Notes: generated by a model not told the origin, from the letters alone. Counted from the first letter of the stretch, positions 1-5,242 are shown. The stretch is 6,347 bases of DNA from Actinomycetes bacterium (GCA_023451265.1 JAEYAG010000015.1:1-6347); one strand, 5' to 3'. Numbers and translations: made by a program.

Positions 1-1434
1 CCCCACCTCGGCACCGAGCAGCGCGGACGCGGCGCGCCGCGCCTGCGCCACGAGCTCGGGTGCGGCGGGGTCGGGGGTGGGGGTGGGGGTGGGGCCCGCG
101 CTGTTCGCGAGTGCGCCCGTTGTCGCCGAGTGGGCCCGTTCTGCACCGTCTGCAGCGGGCGCGCTCGGCGAAAAGGGGCCCGGTCGCGGTGGATCGGCGG
201 GGTCGAGCTGGACGCGCAGGACCCGGCGGGTTCCCGCTGCCGCGGCAAGGTGCGGCCAGGTCGCGGTGGCGTCGGCGGCGGATGCCGCGGCGATCCCGGA
301 TGCGGCAGATGCGGTCGCGGGGGTGGCGTACACCGTCGCGGCGACGGGCGGGGTGGCGGGGGCATCGACGACCAGGGTGACGACGTCGCGCTGCCGCGCA
401 GCAGGGGCCACGACGGCGATCCCGGCTGAGGCGAGGAGGGATGCCGCGGCGTCGCCGTCGGTCGCGACGATCACGACGTCGGCGCTGATCTCGTCGGCTG
501 GGGCTGCGTCGGGATCCGGGGACGCGTCGGCCGGAGCTGCGCCGGCATCCGGGGCCGCGTCGGCATCCGGGATCCGCGCGGCGTCGGCATCCGGGGCAGC
601 GTCGGCATCCGGGATCGCAGCCTCGACGCGGACGGTCCAGCGCGCGCCGTCGCGATGGAGCCCGGCGACGCGCGCACCCGTGCGGACCTGGACGTCGAGA
701 TCGGCCAGCCGTCCGGCAAGCGCGTCGACGAGACGACCCATCCCGGCGCGCAGCGTGGCGCGGGAGGGCCCCGCATCCTCCGGCAGCAGTTGAGCGACGG
801 CCCCGGCGAGCGACCCGGCGCGGGTGAGTGCGGTGCTGATCCCAGGGACGGCGCGGTCGGCATCCACGTCGTCGACGTCGACGCCGTACCGGCCGAACGC
901 GAGCGGGGCGACGAGACGGTCGCGCACGCGCGCTCCCATCCGCGCACGCACGAGCGCGCCGAGGCTCTCCTCCCTGCCGATCGTGAGCGGGGGACGCAGG
1001 CGGTCGAGGTAGGCCCGCCACGCGCCGCGCCATCCGATGAACCGTCGCGCCTCGTCGCTCCACGGGTTCGCCGGGATGCCCGCGAGCCCCACCGGGATGG
1101 CCGCGACCCGCATCGCATTCGCCGAGCCCGCGGCGACCGCCGTCGTGTCCGTGGCGGCGGTCTCGACCGCGTCGCGCAGCCCGAGCTCGTCGATCAGCGC
1201 GTCGAGGGCGGGAGCGCCCGGGGCGAACCCATCGGCGACGAGATCGACCGCGAGGCCGTCGAGGACCTCGGTGCGGATGCTGCCGCCCACCCGGTCGCTC
1301 GCCTCGAGCACGGTGACGCGGATGCCGACCTTCGCGCACTCCAGCGCCGCCACGAGCCCGGCGATTCCGCCGCCGGCGACGACGACGTGCGCCTCGTGGG
1401 CGCGGGAGATGAGATCGGCAGCATGGTCGGACAC
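1..1434 (-). CDS. hemY: Porphyrinogen oxidase, HemY/HemG (CgoX) type, C-terminus cut by window edge
   Basis: An FAD flavoenzyme that would oxidise coproporphyrinogen III or protoporphyrinogen IX late in heme synthesis; most Gram-positive members act on coproporphyrinogen (family knowledge). The frame is open for all 478 codons to the left edge, so the C-terminal FAD-closing segment is missing. Visible are an N-terminal dinucleotide fold with GGGIAG at residues 21-26, the ribose-binding Glu44 and the EASDRVGG stretch (44-51). A GIPANPWSDEARRFIGW block (119-135) and GMGRLVDAL further on are typical of actinobacterial HemY. The GTG start at 1434 is fixed by GGAGG 8 nt upstream. Oddities are a Pro-Asp-Ala repeat at residues 274-315 and a Pro/Ala/Ser/Thr-rich stretch at about 408-458; I infer a full protein well over the usual ~470 aa. 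The usual G-x-E-S-F motif after the FAD fold reads VADGF (66-70). A divergent FAD-dependent paralogue is possible. hemE is not adjacent on the upstream side. Confidence 0.8.
   Translation of the reverse strand, partial: MSDHAADLISRAHEAHVVVAGGGIAGLVAALECAKVGIRVTVLEASDRVGGSIRTEVLDGLAVDLVADGFAPGAPALDALIDELGLRDAVETAATDTTAVAAGSANAMRVAAIPVGLAGIPANPWSDEARRFIGWRGAWRAYLDRLRPPLTIGREESLGALVRARMGARVRDRLVAPLAFGRYGVDVDDVDADRAVPGISTALTRAGSLAGAVAQLLPEDAGPSRATLRAGMGRLVDALAGRLADLDVQVRTGARVAGLHRDGARWTVRVEAAIPDADAAPDADAARIPDADAAPDAGAAPADASPDPDAAPADEISADVVIVATDGDAAASLLASAGIAVVAPAARQRDVVTLVVDAPATPPVAATVYATPATASAASGIAAASAADATATWPHLAAAAGTRRVLRVQLDPADPPRPGPFSPSAPAADGAERAHSATTGALANSAGPTPTPTPDPAAPELVAQARRAASALLGAEVG
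67..94 (+). repeat. Array of five G-runs, G-quadruplex-like, inside hemY
   Basis: G-runs of 4, 5, 5, 5 and 4 bases lie at 67-70, 73-77, 79-83, 85-89 and 91-94, separated by 1 or 2 bases. This fits the usual four-tract quadruplex pattern with very short loops. The G-rich strand is the template strand of hemY; the coding strand reads as a Thr-Pro repeat (residues about 448-455, PTPTPTPD). Confidence 0.7.
490..615 (-). repeat. Degenerate 18-bp tandem repeat inside hemY (Pro-Asp-Ala units)
   Basis: On the minus strand a unit close to CCGGATGCCGACGCNGCC recurs and encodes PDADAA or close variants: IPDADAA, PDADAAR, IPDADAA, PDAGAA, then the more decayed PADAS, PDPDAA and PADE. It covers residues 274-315 of the oxidase, between the segment ending RWTVRVE and the strand ADVVIVA, so it probably forms an exposed loop. 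All units keep the reading frame. Copy number is likely to vary among strains (inference). Confidence 0.75.
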
Positions 1435-1442
1435 CCCTTCAT

Positions 1443-1447
1443 CCTCC
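1443..1447 (-). promoter_or_regulatory. Shine-Dalgarno of hemY
   Basis: On the minus strand the leader reads GGGGGAGGATGAAGGG directly before GTG. The GGAGG core lies 8 nt from GTG at 1434. It decides the start, because an ATG at 1442 is in another frame. Confidence 0.75.
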
Positions 1448-1484
1448 CCCACGGCTCGCCCACGGCGCCGCCGCGCGGCGTTCT

Positions 1485-1550
1485 GAAAGCAGGGCGAATC
1501 GCACCTTTCGGCCGGCTGGCGCCGCATGATCACCGGTTCCCCCTGCTTTC
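1485..1550. repeat. Widely spaced 10-bp inverted repeat between hemY and the HhH gene
   Basis: GAAAGCAGGG at 1485-1494 is perfectly complementary to CCCTGCTTTC at 1541-1550, with 46 bp between the arms. The repeat lies in the 157-bp gap between the two divergent starts (1434 and 1592). Divergent placement and A/T-containing arms in a GC-rich region suggest a two-site operator or promoter element, but I see no clear -10/-35 pair. The gap also holds a 12-bp GC palindrome at 1469-1480, which is unremarkable at this base composition. Confidence 0.45.
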
Positions 1551-1591
1551 GCGACGCCGCTGCAGCGAGAGCGCGTGGGAGCATGGATGCC

Positions 1592-2188
1592 ATGGCCCTG
1601 CACATCACCGGAGACACCGCCGCCGACGAACTGCTCACCGACAGTCCGCTCGCCCTCCTGATCGGGATGCTGCTGGACCAGCAGGTCGCGATGGAGACCG
1701 CCTTCGCCGGACCGCTGAAGATCGAGCAGCGCACCGGATCGCTGGATGCCGGTACGCTCGCGGCCTACGATCCCGACGCGCTCACCGCGGTGTTCAAAGA
1801 AACACCCGCGGTGCACCGGTTCCCCGGATCGATGGCGGCGCGGGTGCAGTCGCTCTGTCAGGCCCTCGTCGACGAGTGGGGCGGCGATGCCGCGGCGCTC
1901 TGGACGACCCCGGTCCCCGAGCATGTGGAGGGGCCGGACGGCGCCACCGTGCTCAAGCGCCTCAAGGCGCTGCCAGGGTTCGGCGAGCAGAAGGCGAAGA
2001 TCTTCCTCGCGCTGCTGGGCAAGCAGTACGGGTTCACCGGCGCGGGCTGGCGCGAAGCGGCCGGCGCCTACGGCGAAGAGGGGTCGTTCCGCTCGGTCGC
2101 CGACATCGTCTCACCCGAGTCGCTCACGAAGGTCCGCGAACACAAGCGCGCCATGAAGGCCGCCGCGAAGTCCACGGCATCCACCTGA
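1592..2188 (+). CDS. HhH-GPD base-excision DNA repair family protein
   Basis: A 198-aa soluble protein resembling the small actinobacterial HhH-GPD family, related to the endonuclease III/AlkA glycosylases that remove damaged bases; the substrate of this subfamily is not established to my knowledge. It has an N-terminal helical block with MLLDQQVAMETAF (26-38), a QQ motif common in these glycosylases. The helix-hairpin-helix is at about 120-140, with LPGFG at 127-131, followed by GWREAAGAYGEEGSFRSVADI (152-172, written in parts: GWREAAGAYG then EEGSFRSVADI) and a Lys-rich tail. Two ATGs are possible. I chose 1592 because GGGAG at 1577-1581 lies 10 nt upstream, whereas it is 1 nt from ATG 1583. 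Aligned to endonuclease III, the catalytic Lys position is Gln133 and no Asp stands at the usual catalytic place. It is divergent from hemY and convergent with glyS, so probably transcribed alone. Confidence 0.85.
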   Translation: MALHITGDTAADELLTDSPLALLIGMLLDQQVAMETAFAGPLKIEQRTGSLDAGTLAAYDPDALTAVFKETPAVHRFPGSMAARVQSLCQALVDEWGGDAAALWTTPVPEHVEGPDGATVLKRLKALPGFGEQKAKIFLALLGKQYGFTGAGWREAAGAYGEEGSFRSVADIVSPESLTKVREHKRAMKAAAKSTAST

Positions 2189-2191
2189 CAA

Positions 2192-2206
2192 CGTCGCCCC
2201 GCGACG
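2192..2206. terminator. Small hairpin between convergent HhH gene and glyS
   Basis: CGTCGC (2192-2197) and GCGACG (2201-2206) form a perfect 6-bp stem with a CCC loop, starting 4 bp after the HhH stop codon. There is no T-run on either strand. It could act as a weak bidirectional terminator for the tail-to-tail genes, in a gap of only 37 bp (2189-2225). Confidence 0.35.
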
Positions 2207-2225
2207 GATGCCGAGGACAGCGCGG

Positions 2226-3614
2226 TCAGGCGCCGCGCAGCCGCTCGCCGAGGTACCCGACGAGCCCGTCGAGGCCGATGCGCTCCTGCGCCATCGTGTC
2301 GCGGTCGCGCACGGTCACGGCGTCGTCCTCGAGCGAGTCGAAGTCGACCGTGACGCAGAACGGGGTGCCGATCTCGTCCTGACGGCGGTAGCGGCGACCG
2401 ATCGCGCCGGCGTCGTCGAAGTCGACGTTCCAGCCCTGCGCGCGCAGGTCGTCGGCGACGCGGCGCGCGAGCGGCGACAAGTTCTCGTTGCGCGACAGCG
2501 GCAGCACCGCCACCTTGACCGGCGCCAGGCGCGGATCGAGCTTCAGCACCGTGCGGGTGTCGGTGCCGCCCTTCGCGTTCGGCACCTCCTCCTCGCGGTA
2601 GCTGTCGACGAGGAACGCCATCATCGACCGGGTGAGACCGAACGAGGGCTCGATGACATACGGGACGTAGGTCGTGCCGGAGGCCTGGTCGAAGTACTGC
2701 AGCTTCTGACCCGACGCCTCGATGTGGCTCGACAGGTCGAAGTCGGTGCGGTTGGCGACGCCCATGAGCTCGCCCCACTCCTTGCCCGGGAAGCCGAAGC
2801 GGTACTCGAAGTCGATCGTGCCGGCGGAGTAGTGCGCGCGCTCGTCCTCGGGCACGTCAAACTGGCGCATGTTCTCGGGGTCGATGCCGAGGTCGAGGAA
2901 CCAGTCCCAGCACGCCTGCACCCAGTGTTCGAACCACTGCTGCGCCTCGGCGGGCGGGGTGAAGAACTCGATCTCCATCTGCTCGAACTCGCGCGTGCGG
3001 AAGATGAAGTTGCCCGGCGTGATCTCGTTGCGGAACGCCTTGCCCACCTGGCCGATGCAGAACGGCGGCTTCTTGCGCGACGCCGTCAGCACGTTGGAGA
3101 AGTTGACGAAGATGCCCTGCGCCGTCTCGGGCCGCAGGAAGTGCAGGCCGCTCTCGTCGTCGACGACGCCGAGGTAGGTCTTCACGAGACCCGAGAACGC
3201 CTTCGGCTCGGTGTACTGCCCCTTCGTGCCGCAGTTCGGGCACGGGATGTCGGCGAGGCCGTTCTCGGCGGCGCGGCCCTTGCGCGCCTCGAAGTCGTCG
3301 ATCAGGTTGTCGGCGCGGAAACGCTTGTGGCAGCTCAGGCACTCCACGAGCGGGTCGGTGAAGGTGGCGACGTGGCCCGACGCCTCCCACACGCGCTTGG
3401 GCAGGATGACCGACGAGTCCAGGCCCACCATGTCGCCGCGGCCGCGGACGAAGGTCTGCCACCACTGCCGGCGGATGTTATCCTTGAGCTCCGTGCCGAG
3501 GGGGCCGTAATCCCACGCGGAGCGCGACCCGCCGTAGATCTCACCGGCCTGGAACACGAACCCGCGGTGACGGGCGAGGGCGATGACTTTGTCGAGACGG
3601 GACTGCTCGGCCAC
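2226..3614 (-). CDS. glyS: Glycine--tRNA ligase (class II, homodimeric type)
   Basis: Cytoplasmic enzyme that charges tRNA-Gly with glycine using ATP; essential for translation. The 462-aa length is normal for the single-chain alpha2 form of actinobacteria. The N-terminal catalytic core opens with SRLDKVIALARHRGF and IYGG. A CxxC...CxxC zinc-type knuckle uses Cys92, Cys95, Cys125 and Cys128. LRPETAQGIF is at about 160-169, motif 2 begins FRNE (194-197) and runs to FEQMEIEFF, and motif 3 is EPSFGLTR (322-329). The C-terminal part from about 360 (LDPRLAPVKVAVLPL) is the anticodon-binding domain. I chose GTG at 3614 over TTG at 3626 because GGAG (3621-3624) sits 6 nt upstream of GTG and the protein then starts MAEQSRLDK, as relatives do. 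No key motif is missing. It is convergent with the HhH gene and divergent from the DUF5996 gene, so probably monocistronic, with a hairpin-bearing leader. Confidence 0.97.
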   Translation of the reverse strand: MAEQSRLDKVIALARHRGFVFQAGEIYGGSRSAWDYGPLGTELKDNIRRQWWQTFVRGRGDMVGLDSSVILPKRVWEASGHVATFTDPLVECLSCHKRFRADNLIDDFEARKGRAAENGLADIPCPNCGTKGQYTEPKAFSGLVKTYLGVVDDESGLHFLRPETAQGIFVNFSNVLTASRKKPPFCIGQVGKAFRNEITPGNFIFRTREFEQMEIEFFTPPAEAQQWFEHWVQACWDWFLDLGIDPENMRQFDVPEDERAHYSAGTIDFEYRFGFPGKEWGELMGVANRTDFDLSSHIEASGQKLQYFDQASGTTYVPYVIEPSFGLTRSMMAFLVDSYREEEVPNAKGGTDTRTVLKLDPRLAPVKVAVLPLSRNENLSPLARRVADDLRAQGWNVDFDDAGAIGRRYRRQDEIGTPFCVTVDFDSLEDDAVTVRDRDTMAQERIGLDGLVGYLGERLRGA

Positions 3615-3620
3615 AGGTGG

Positions 3621-3624
3621 CTCC
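3621..3624 (-). promoter_or_regulatory. Shine-Dalgarno of glyS
   Basis: GGAG on the minus strand, 6 nt before GTG 3614. It overlaps the alternative upstream TTG start, which argues against that start. Confidence 0.7.
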
Positions 3625-3652
3625 AATGGTCGGATTCGCGAGAGCGAGAAGA

Positions 3653-3690
3653 ACGGATGCCGCGGTCACGGGCGTGCGCCCGGCATCCGT
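3653..3690 (-). terminator. Terminator-like hairpin in glyS leader (possible attenuator)
   Basis: Perfect 10-bp arms ACGGATGCCG (3653-3662) and CGGCATCCGT (3681-3690) enclose 18 nt. On the minus strand the loop holds a smaller stem, GGGC GCAC GCCC. On that strand the hairpin is followed at once by TTCTTCTC, a pyrimidine run resembling an intrinsic terminator tail, and lies 38 nt before the glyS start. No minus-strand gene ends just upstream (the nearest ends at 4659), so a role in the glyS leader is more natural than terminating another gene. The arms contain the genome's common GGATGCC word, which raises the odds of chance pairing. Confidence 0.45.
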
Positions 3691-3728
3691 CAAGTCTAGC
3701 CGCCGCACCCCGGTGCGCCTCCGTCAAG
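3683..3728. repeat. Pair of 12-bp direct repeats around a hairpin, glyS/DUF5996 gap
   Basis: GCATCCGTCAAG (3683-3694) and GCCTCCGTCAAG (3717-3728) differ at one base and are 34 bp apart start to start. Between them CGCACC/GGTGCG (3704-3709 and 3712-3717) forms a 6-bp hairpin with a 2-bp centre. CGTCA/TGACG (3722-3726 and 3734-3738) forms another short inverted repeat. On the minus strand both direct repeats contain TTGACG, close to a -35 box. They could be regulator sites or a duplicated promoter element. Confidence 0.4.
3693..3698 (-). promoter_or_regulatory. Possible -10 box of glyS
   Basis: TAGACT on the minus strand fits the TANNNT -10 pattern. It would place the transcript start near 3685, at the outer edge of the leader hairpin. 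No good -35 lies at the expected spacing; TTGACG at 3722-3727 is 23 bp away, which is too far. Confidence 0.3.
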
Positions 3729-3769
3729 GCCCCTGACGAAAGCGGCGCCCTCACTGGCAGGCTGGCGGC

Positions 3770-4666
3770 ATGGATGAGCGCGAGACGAGATGGCCGGCAC
3801 TGCCGGTCGCGGCGTGGCAGGACACCCGAGACACGCTTCAGCTGTGGACGCAGATCGTCGGCAAGCTGCGGATGGCGCTCGCCCCGCATCTGAACCACTG
3901 GTGGCACGTGCCGCTGTACGTGGACGCGCGGGGGCTGACGACGGGCCTCATGCCCGCCGGGGCGCACGGGCTCGAGGTGCGGTTCGATTTCGTCGCGCAC
4001 GAGCTGGTCTTCGCGCGCACCGACGGAGTGACGCGCGCGATGGCGCTGCGGCCGCGCTCCGTCGCCGACTTCTACCGGGAGTTCGTCGCCGTGCTCGCAG
4101 AGCTCGAGGTTCCCGCCCGCATCCGCCCGGTGCCGGTCGAGCTGCCCGAGGTCATCCCGTTCGACGAGGACGAGACCCATGCGTCGTACGACGCGGATGC
4201 GGCGGCCCGCTTCTGGCGGTCGCTGGTGACGATCGCGCCGATCATGGCGCGGTTCCGCGGCGAGTGGGAGGGGAAGTCCAGCCCCGTCCATTTCTTCTGG
4301 GGCGCGTTCGACCTCGCGACCTCGCGCTTCAGCGGGCGGCCCGCACCCCGGCATCCGGGCGGCGTGCCGAACTGCCCCGACTGGGTCATGCACGAGGCGT
4401 ACGACGCGGAGGTCTCCAGCGCCGGGTACTGGCCGGGCGGTGCCGACGAGGGGGCGTTTTACTCGTACACGTATCCCGAGCCGGCGGGGTTCCGCGACCG
4501 CGACCTCGGCGTGCCCGGCGCCTTCTTCGACGCCGGGCTCGGCGAGTTCCTGCTGCCGTATCGGACGGTGCGCGAAGCGGACGACCCCGACGGCCTGCTG
4601 CTGGCGTTCTTGCGGGCGACCTTCCGCGCCGGCGCCGAGACCGGCGGCTGGCCGGGCGTCAGCTGA
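3770..4666 (+). CDS. DUF5996 family protein, function unknown
   Basis: A 298-aa protein that I recognise as resembling the DUF5996 family, common in actinobacteria; no biochemical role is known to me. There is no signal peptide or membrane segment, so it is probably cytoplasmic. The sequence is rich in aromatic and acidic residues. Notable blocks are HLNHWWHVPLYVDARGL (40-56), SPVHFFWGAFDLATSRFSGR (171-190) and HEAYDAEVSSAGYWPGG (208-224), plus several invariant-looking His, Glu and Trp residues. The ATG at 3770 is the first in-frame start and is preceded only by a weak GGCAGG, so initiation may be inefficient. It is divergent from glyS. Its stop codon overlaps that of the DUF4870 gene on the other strand, leaving no room for a separate terminator. 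Confidence 0.85.
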   Translation: MDERETRWPALPVAAWQDTRDTLQLWTQIVGKLRMALAPHLNHWWHVPLYVDARGLTTGLMPAGAHGLEVRFDFVAHELVFARTDGVTRAMALRPRSVADFYREFVAVLAELEVPARIRPVPVELPEVIPFDEDETHASYDADAAARFWRSLVTIAPIMARFRGEWEGKSSPVHFFWGAFDLATSRFSGRPAPRHPGGVPNCPDWVMHEAYDAEVSSAGYWPGGADEGAFYSYTYPEPAGFRDRDLGVPGAFFDAGLGEFLLPYRTVREADDPDGLLLAFLRATFRAGAETGGWPGVS

Positions 4667-4668
4667 CG
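4657..4668. repeat. 12-bp perfect palindrome holding both convergent stop codons
   Basis: CGTCAGCTGACG is its own reverse complement. Its inner 8 bp, TCAGCTGA (4659-4666), is the exact overlap of the two convergent genes: the last TGA is the DUF5996 stop, and TCA read backwards is the DUF4870 stop. Confidence 0.85.
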
Positions 4669-5048
4669 AACTTGATGGCCAGCGGGTAGGTGTACCACTC
4701 GCCCTTGTTCGCCTTGAGCGCCGCGATGATCGAGAAGACGATGCGCAGCACGTAGGCGGCAGCGACGATGAACAGTCCGATGATGAGCCAGCTGGTGAGC
4801 CATCCGACCACTTCGGCGATCAGCAGCGTCAACTGGAAGTTCAGCGCCGTCGCGCTGTGGGCGCGCACGAACGGGCCGCGGTCCTTCAGCACGAGGTAGC
4901 CGATGAGGGCGGGGATGAAGTTGAAGAAGATGCCGCCGACGTGGATGAGGGTGGCCCACAGCTTCTCATCGGCGGGGTTCAGCGGCTGCGACGGCTGGGC
5001 GCCGCCGCCGTACGGCGGGGACGGCGGCTGGTTCGGCGGGATAGTCAT
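4659..5048 (-). CDS. DUF4870 small membrane protein
   Basis: A 129-aa integral membrane protein that I recognise as resembling the DUF4870 family (Tic20-like fold), role unknown. The N-terminal ~25 residues are Pro/Gly/Gln-rich and probably cytoplasmic. Hydrophobic segments lie at about 33-54, 70-82 and 85-111. Family-type landmarks are LIHVGGIFFNFIPALIGYL (34-52), HSATALNFQ (64-72) and the C-terminal ANKGEWYTYPLAI (113-125). The start at ATG 5048 lacks a Shine-Dalgarno; a -10 box 6 nt upstream suggests the mRNA begins at the ATG itself. It is divergent from the flotillin gene and overlaps the DUF5996 gene tail-to-tail by 8 bp. Confidence 0.9.
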   Translation of the reverse strand: MTIPPNQPPSPPYGGGAQPSQPLNPADEKLWATLIHVGGIFFNFIPALIGYLVLKDRGPFVRAHSATALNFQLTLLIAEVVGWLTSWLIIGLFIVAAAYVLRIVFSIIAALKANKGEWYTYPLAIKFVS

Positions 5049-5054
5049 GGGGTC

Positions 5055-5060
5055 AGCCTA
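5055..5060 (-). promoter_or_regulatory. Putative -10 box for a leaderless DUF4870 transcript
   Basis: TAGGCT on the minus strand matches TANNNT and ends 6 nt before ATG 5048. Transcription would therefore begin at or next to the A of the ATG. Absence of a ribosome site in the preceding GACCCC agrees. A -35 is not clear; CTGTGC, about 19-20 bp upstream, is weak. Confidence 0.5.
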
Positions 5061-5105
5061 GGGCCCGGGACCCGGCCGCGCACAGAGGGATAACCGGAGA
5101 TGTCG

Positions 5106-5135
5106 CCGGTGTCATCCACCGAAACGGGACACCGG
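5106..5135. repeat. Bulged hairpin in the DUF4870/flotillin intergenic region
   Basis: CCGGTGTC (5106-5113) pairs perfectly with GACACCGG (5128-5135). Inside, CCG (5119-5121) pairs with CGG (5125-5127) around an AAA loop, leaving ATCCA (5114-5118) as a bulge, so 11 bp can form in total. It lies between the two divergent promoters. It could be an operator or part of an RNA; no T-run follows. Confidence 0.4.
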
Positions 5136-5197
5136 GGCGCGGGGCATCGGGGCGTGATCCCCCGCACGACGGAGGCGCCGCGGCATCCCGAACCGAT

Positions 5198-5216
5198 ACG
5201 GTCGAAAGACGACCGT
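5198..5216 (+). promoter_or_regulatory. Hairpin/operator-like inverted repeat before flotillin gene, overlapping a possible -10
   Basis: ACGGTCG (5198-5204) and CGACCGT (5210-5216) are perfect 7-bp arms around AAAGA, ending 26 nt before the flotillin ATG. The left arm overlaps TACGGT (5197-5202), a fair TANNNT -10 box. A protein bound here would block that promoter; alternatively the repeat folds in the 5' leader of a transcript that starts further upstream. No -35 is evident. Confidence 0.4.
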
Positions 5217-5232
5217 CGTCACAGCCCAGACA

Positions 5233-5238
5233 AAGGAG
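5233..5238 (+). promoter_or_regulatory. Shine-Dalgarno of flotillin gene
   Basis: AAGGAG within CAAAGGAGACGT, 4 nt before ATG 5243. It is the strongest ribosome site in the window and fixes the start. Confidence 0.8.
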
Positions 5239-5242
5239 ACGT

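Noticed and set aside
1526..1591. Longer N-terminus for the HhH gene starting at ATG 1526 or ATG 1583
   Set aside because: The extra 22 residues are low-complexity Ala/Arg, overlap the right arm of the intergenic inverted repeat, and neither ATG has a properly spaced ribosome site.
655..2382. Long plus-strand open frame of 575 codons, antisense to hemY and running across the HhH gene
   Set aside because: It lies opposite one well-supported gene and out of frame over another, has no recognisable domain, and its Arg/Asp/Gly-rich composition is typical of GC-rich shadow frames.
3624..3626. Alternative TTG start of glyS, adding 4 residues
   Set aside because: GTG at 3614 has GGAG at ideal spacing and gives the usual MAEQSRLDK N-terminus; the TTG overlaps that ribosome site.
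3660..3666. ACCGCGG on the minus strand in the glyS leader, resembling part of a T-box sequence
   Set aside because: The flanking bases do not complete the T-box consensus, no specifier-loop stem is visible, and the whole 155-bp gap is too short for a standard transcriptional T-box.
2208..3893. Plus-strand open frame of 561 codons antisense to glyS
   Set aside because: It is the mirror of a highly conserved synthetase gene; its Val/Glu/Arg/Leu-rich, repeat-like composition reflects codon bias of the opposite strand.
3335..4393. Minus-strand open frame of 352 codons across the DUF5996 gene and the glyS start
   Set aside because: It overlaps two supported genes, lacks a ribosome site and family resemblance, and would wipe out the glyS promoter region.
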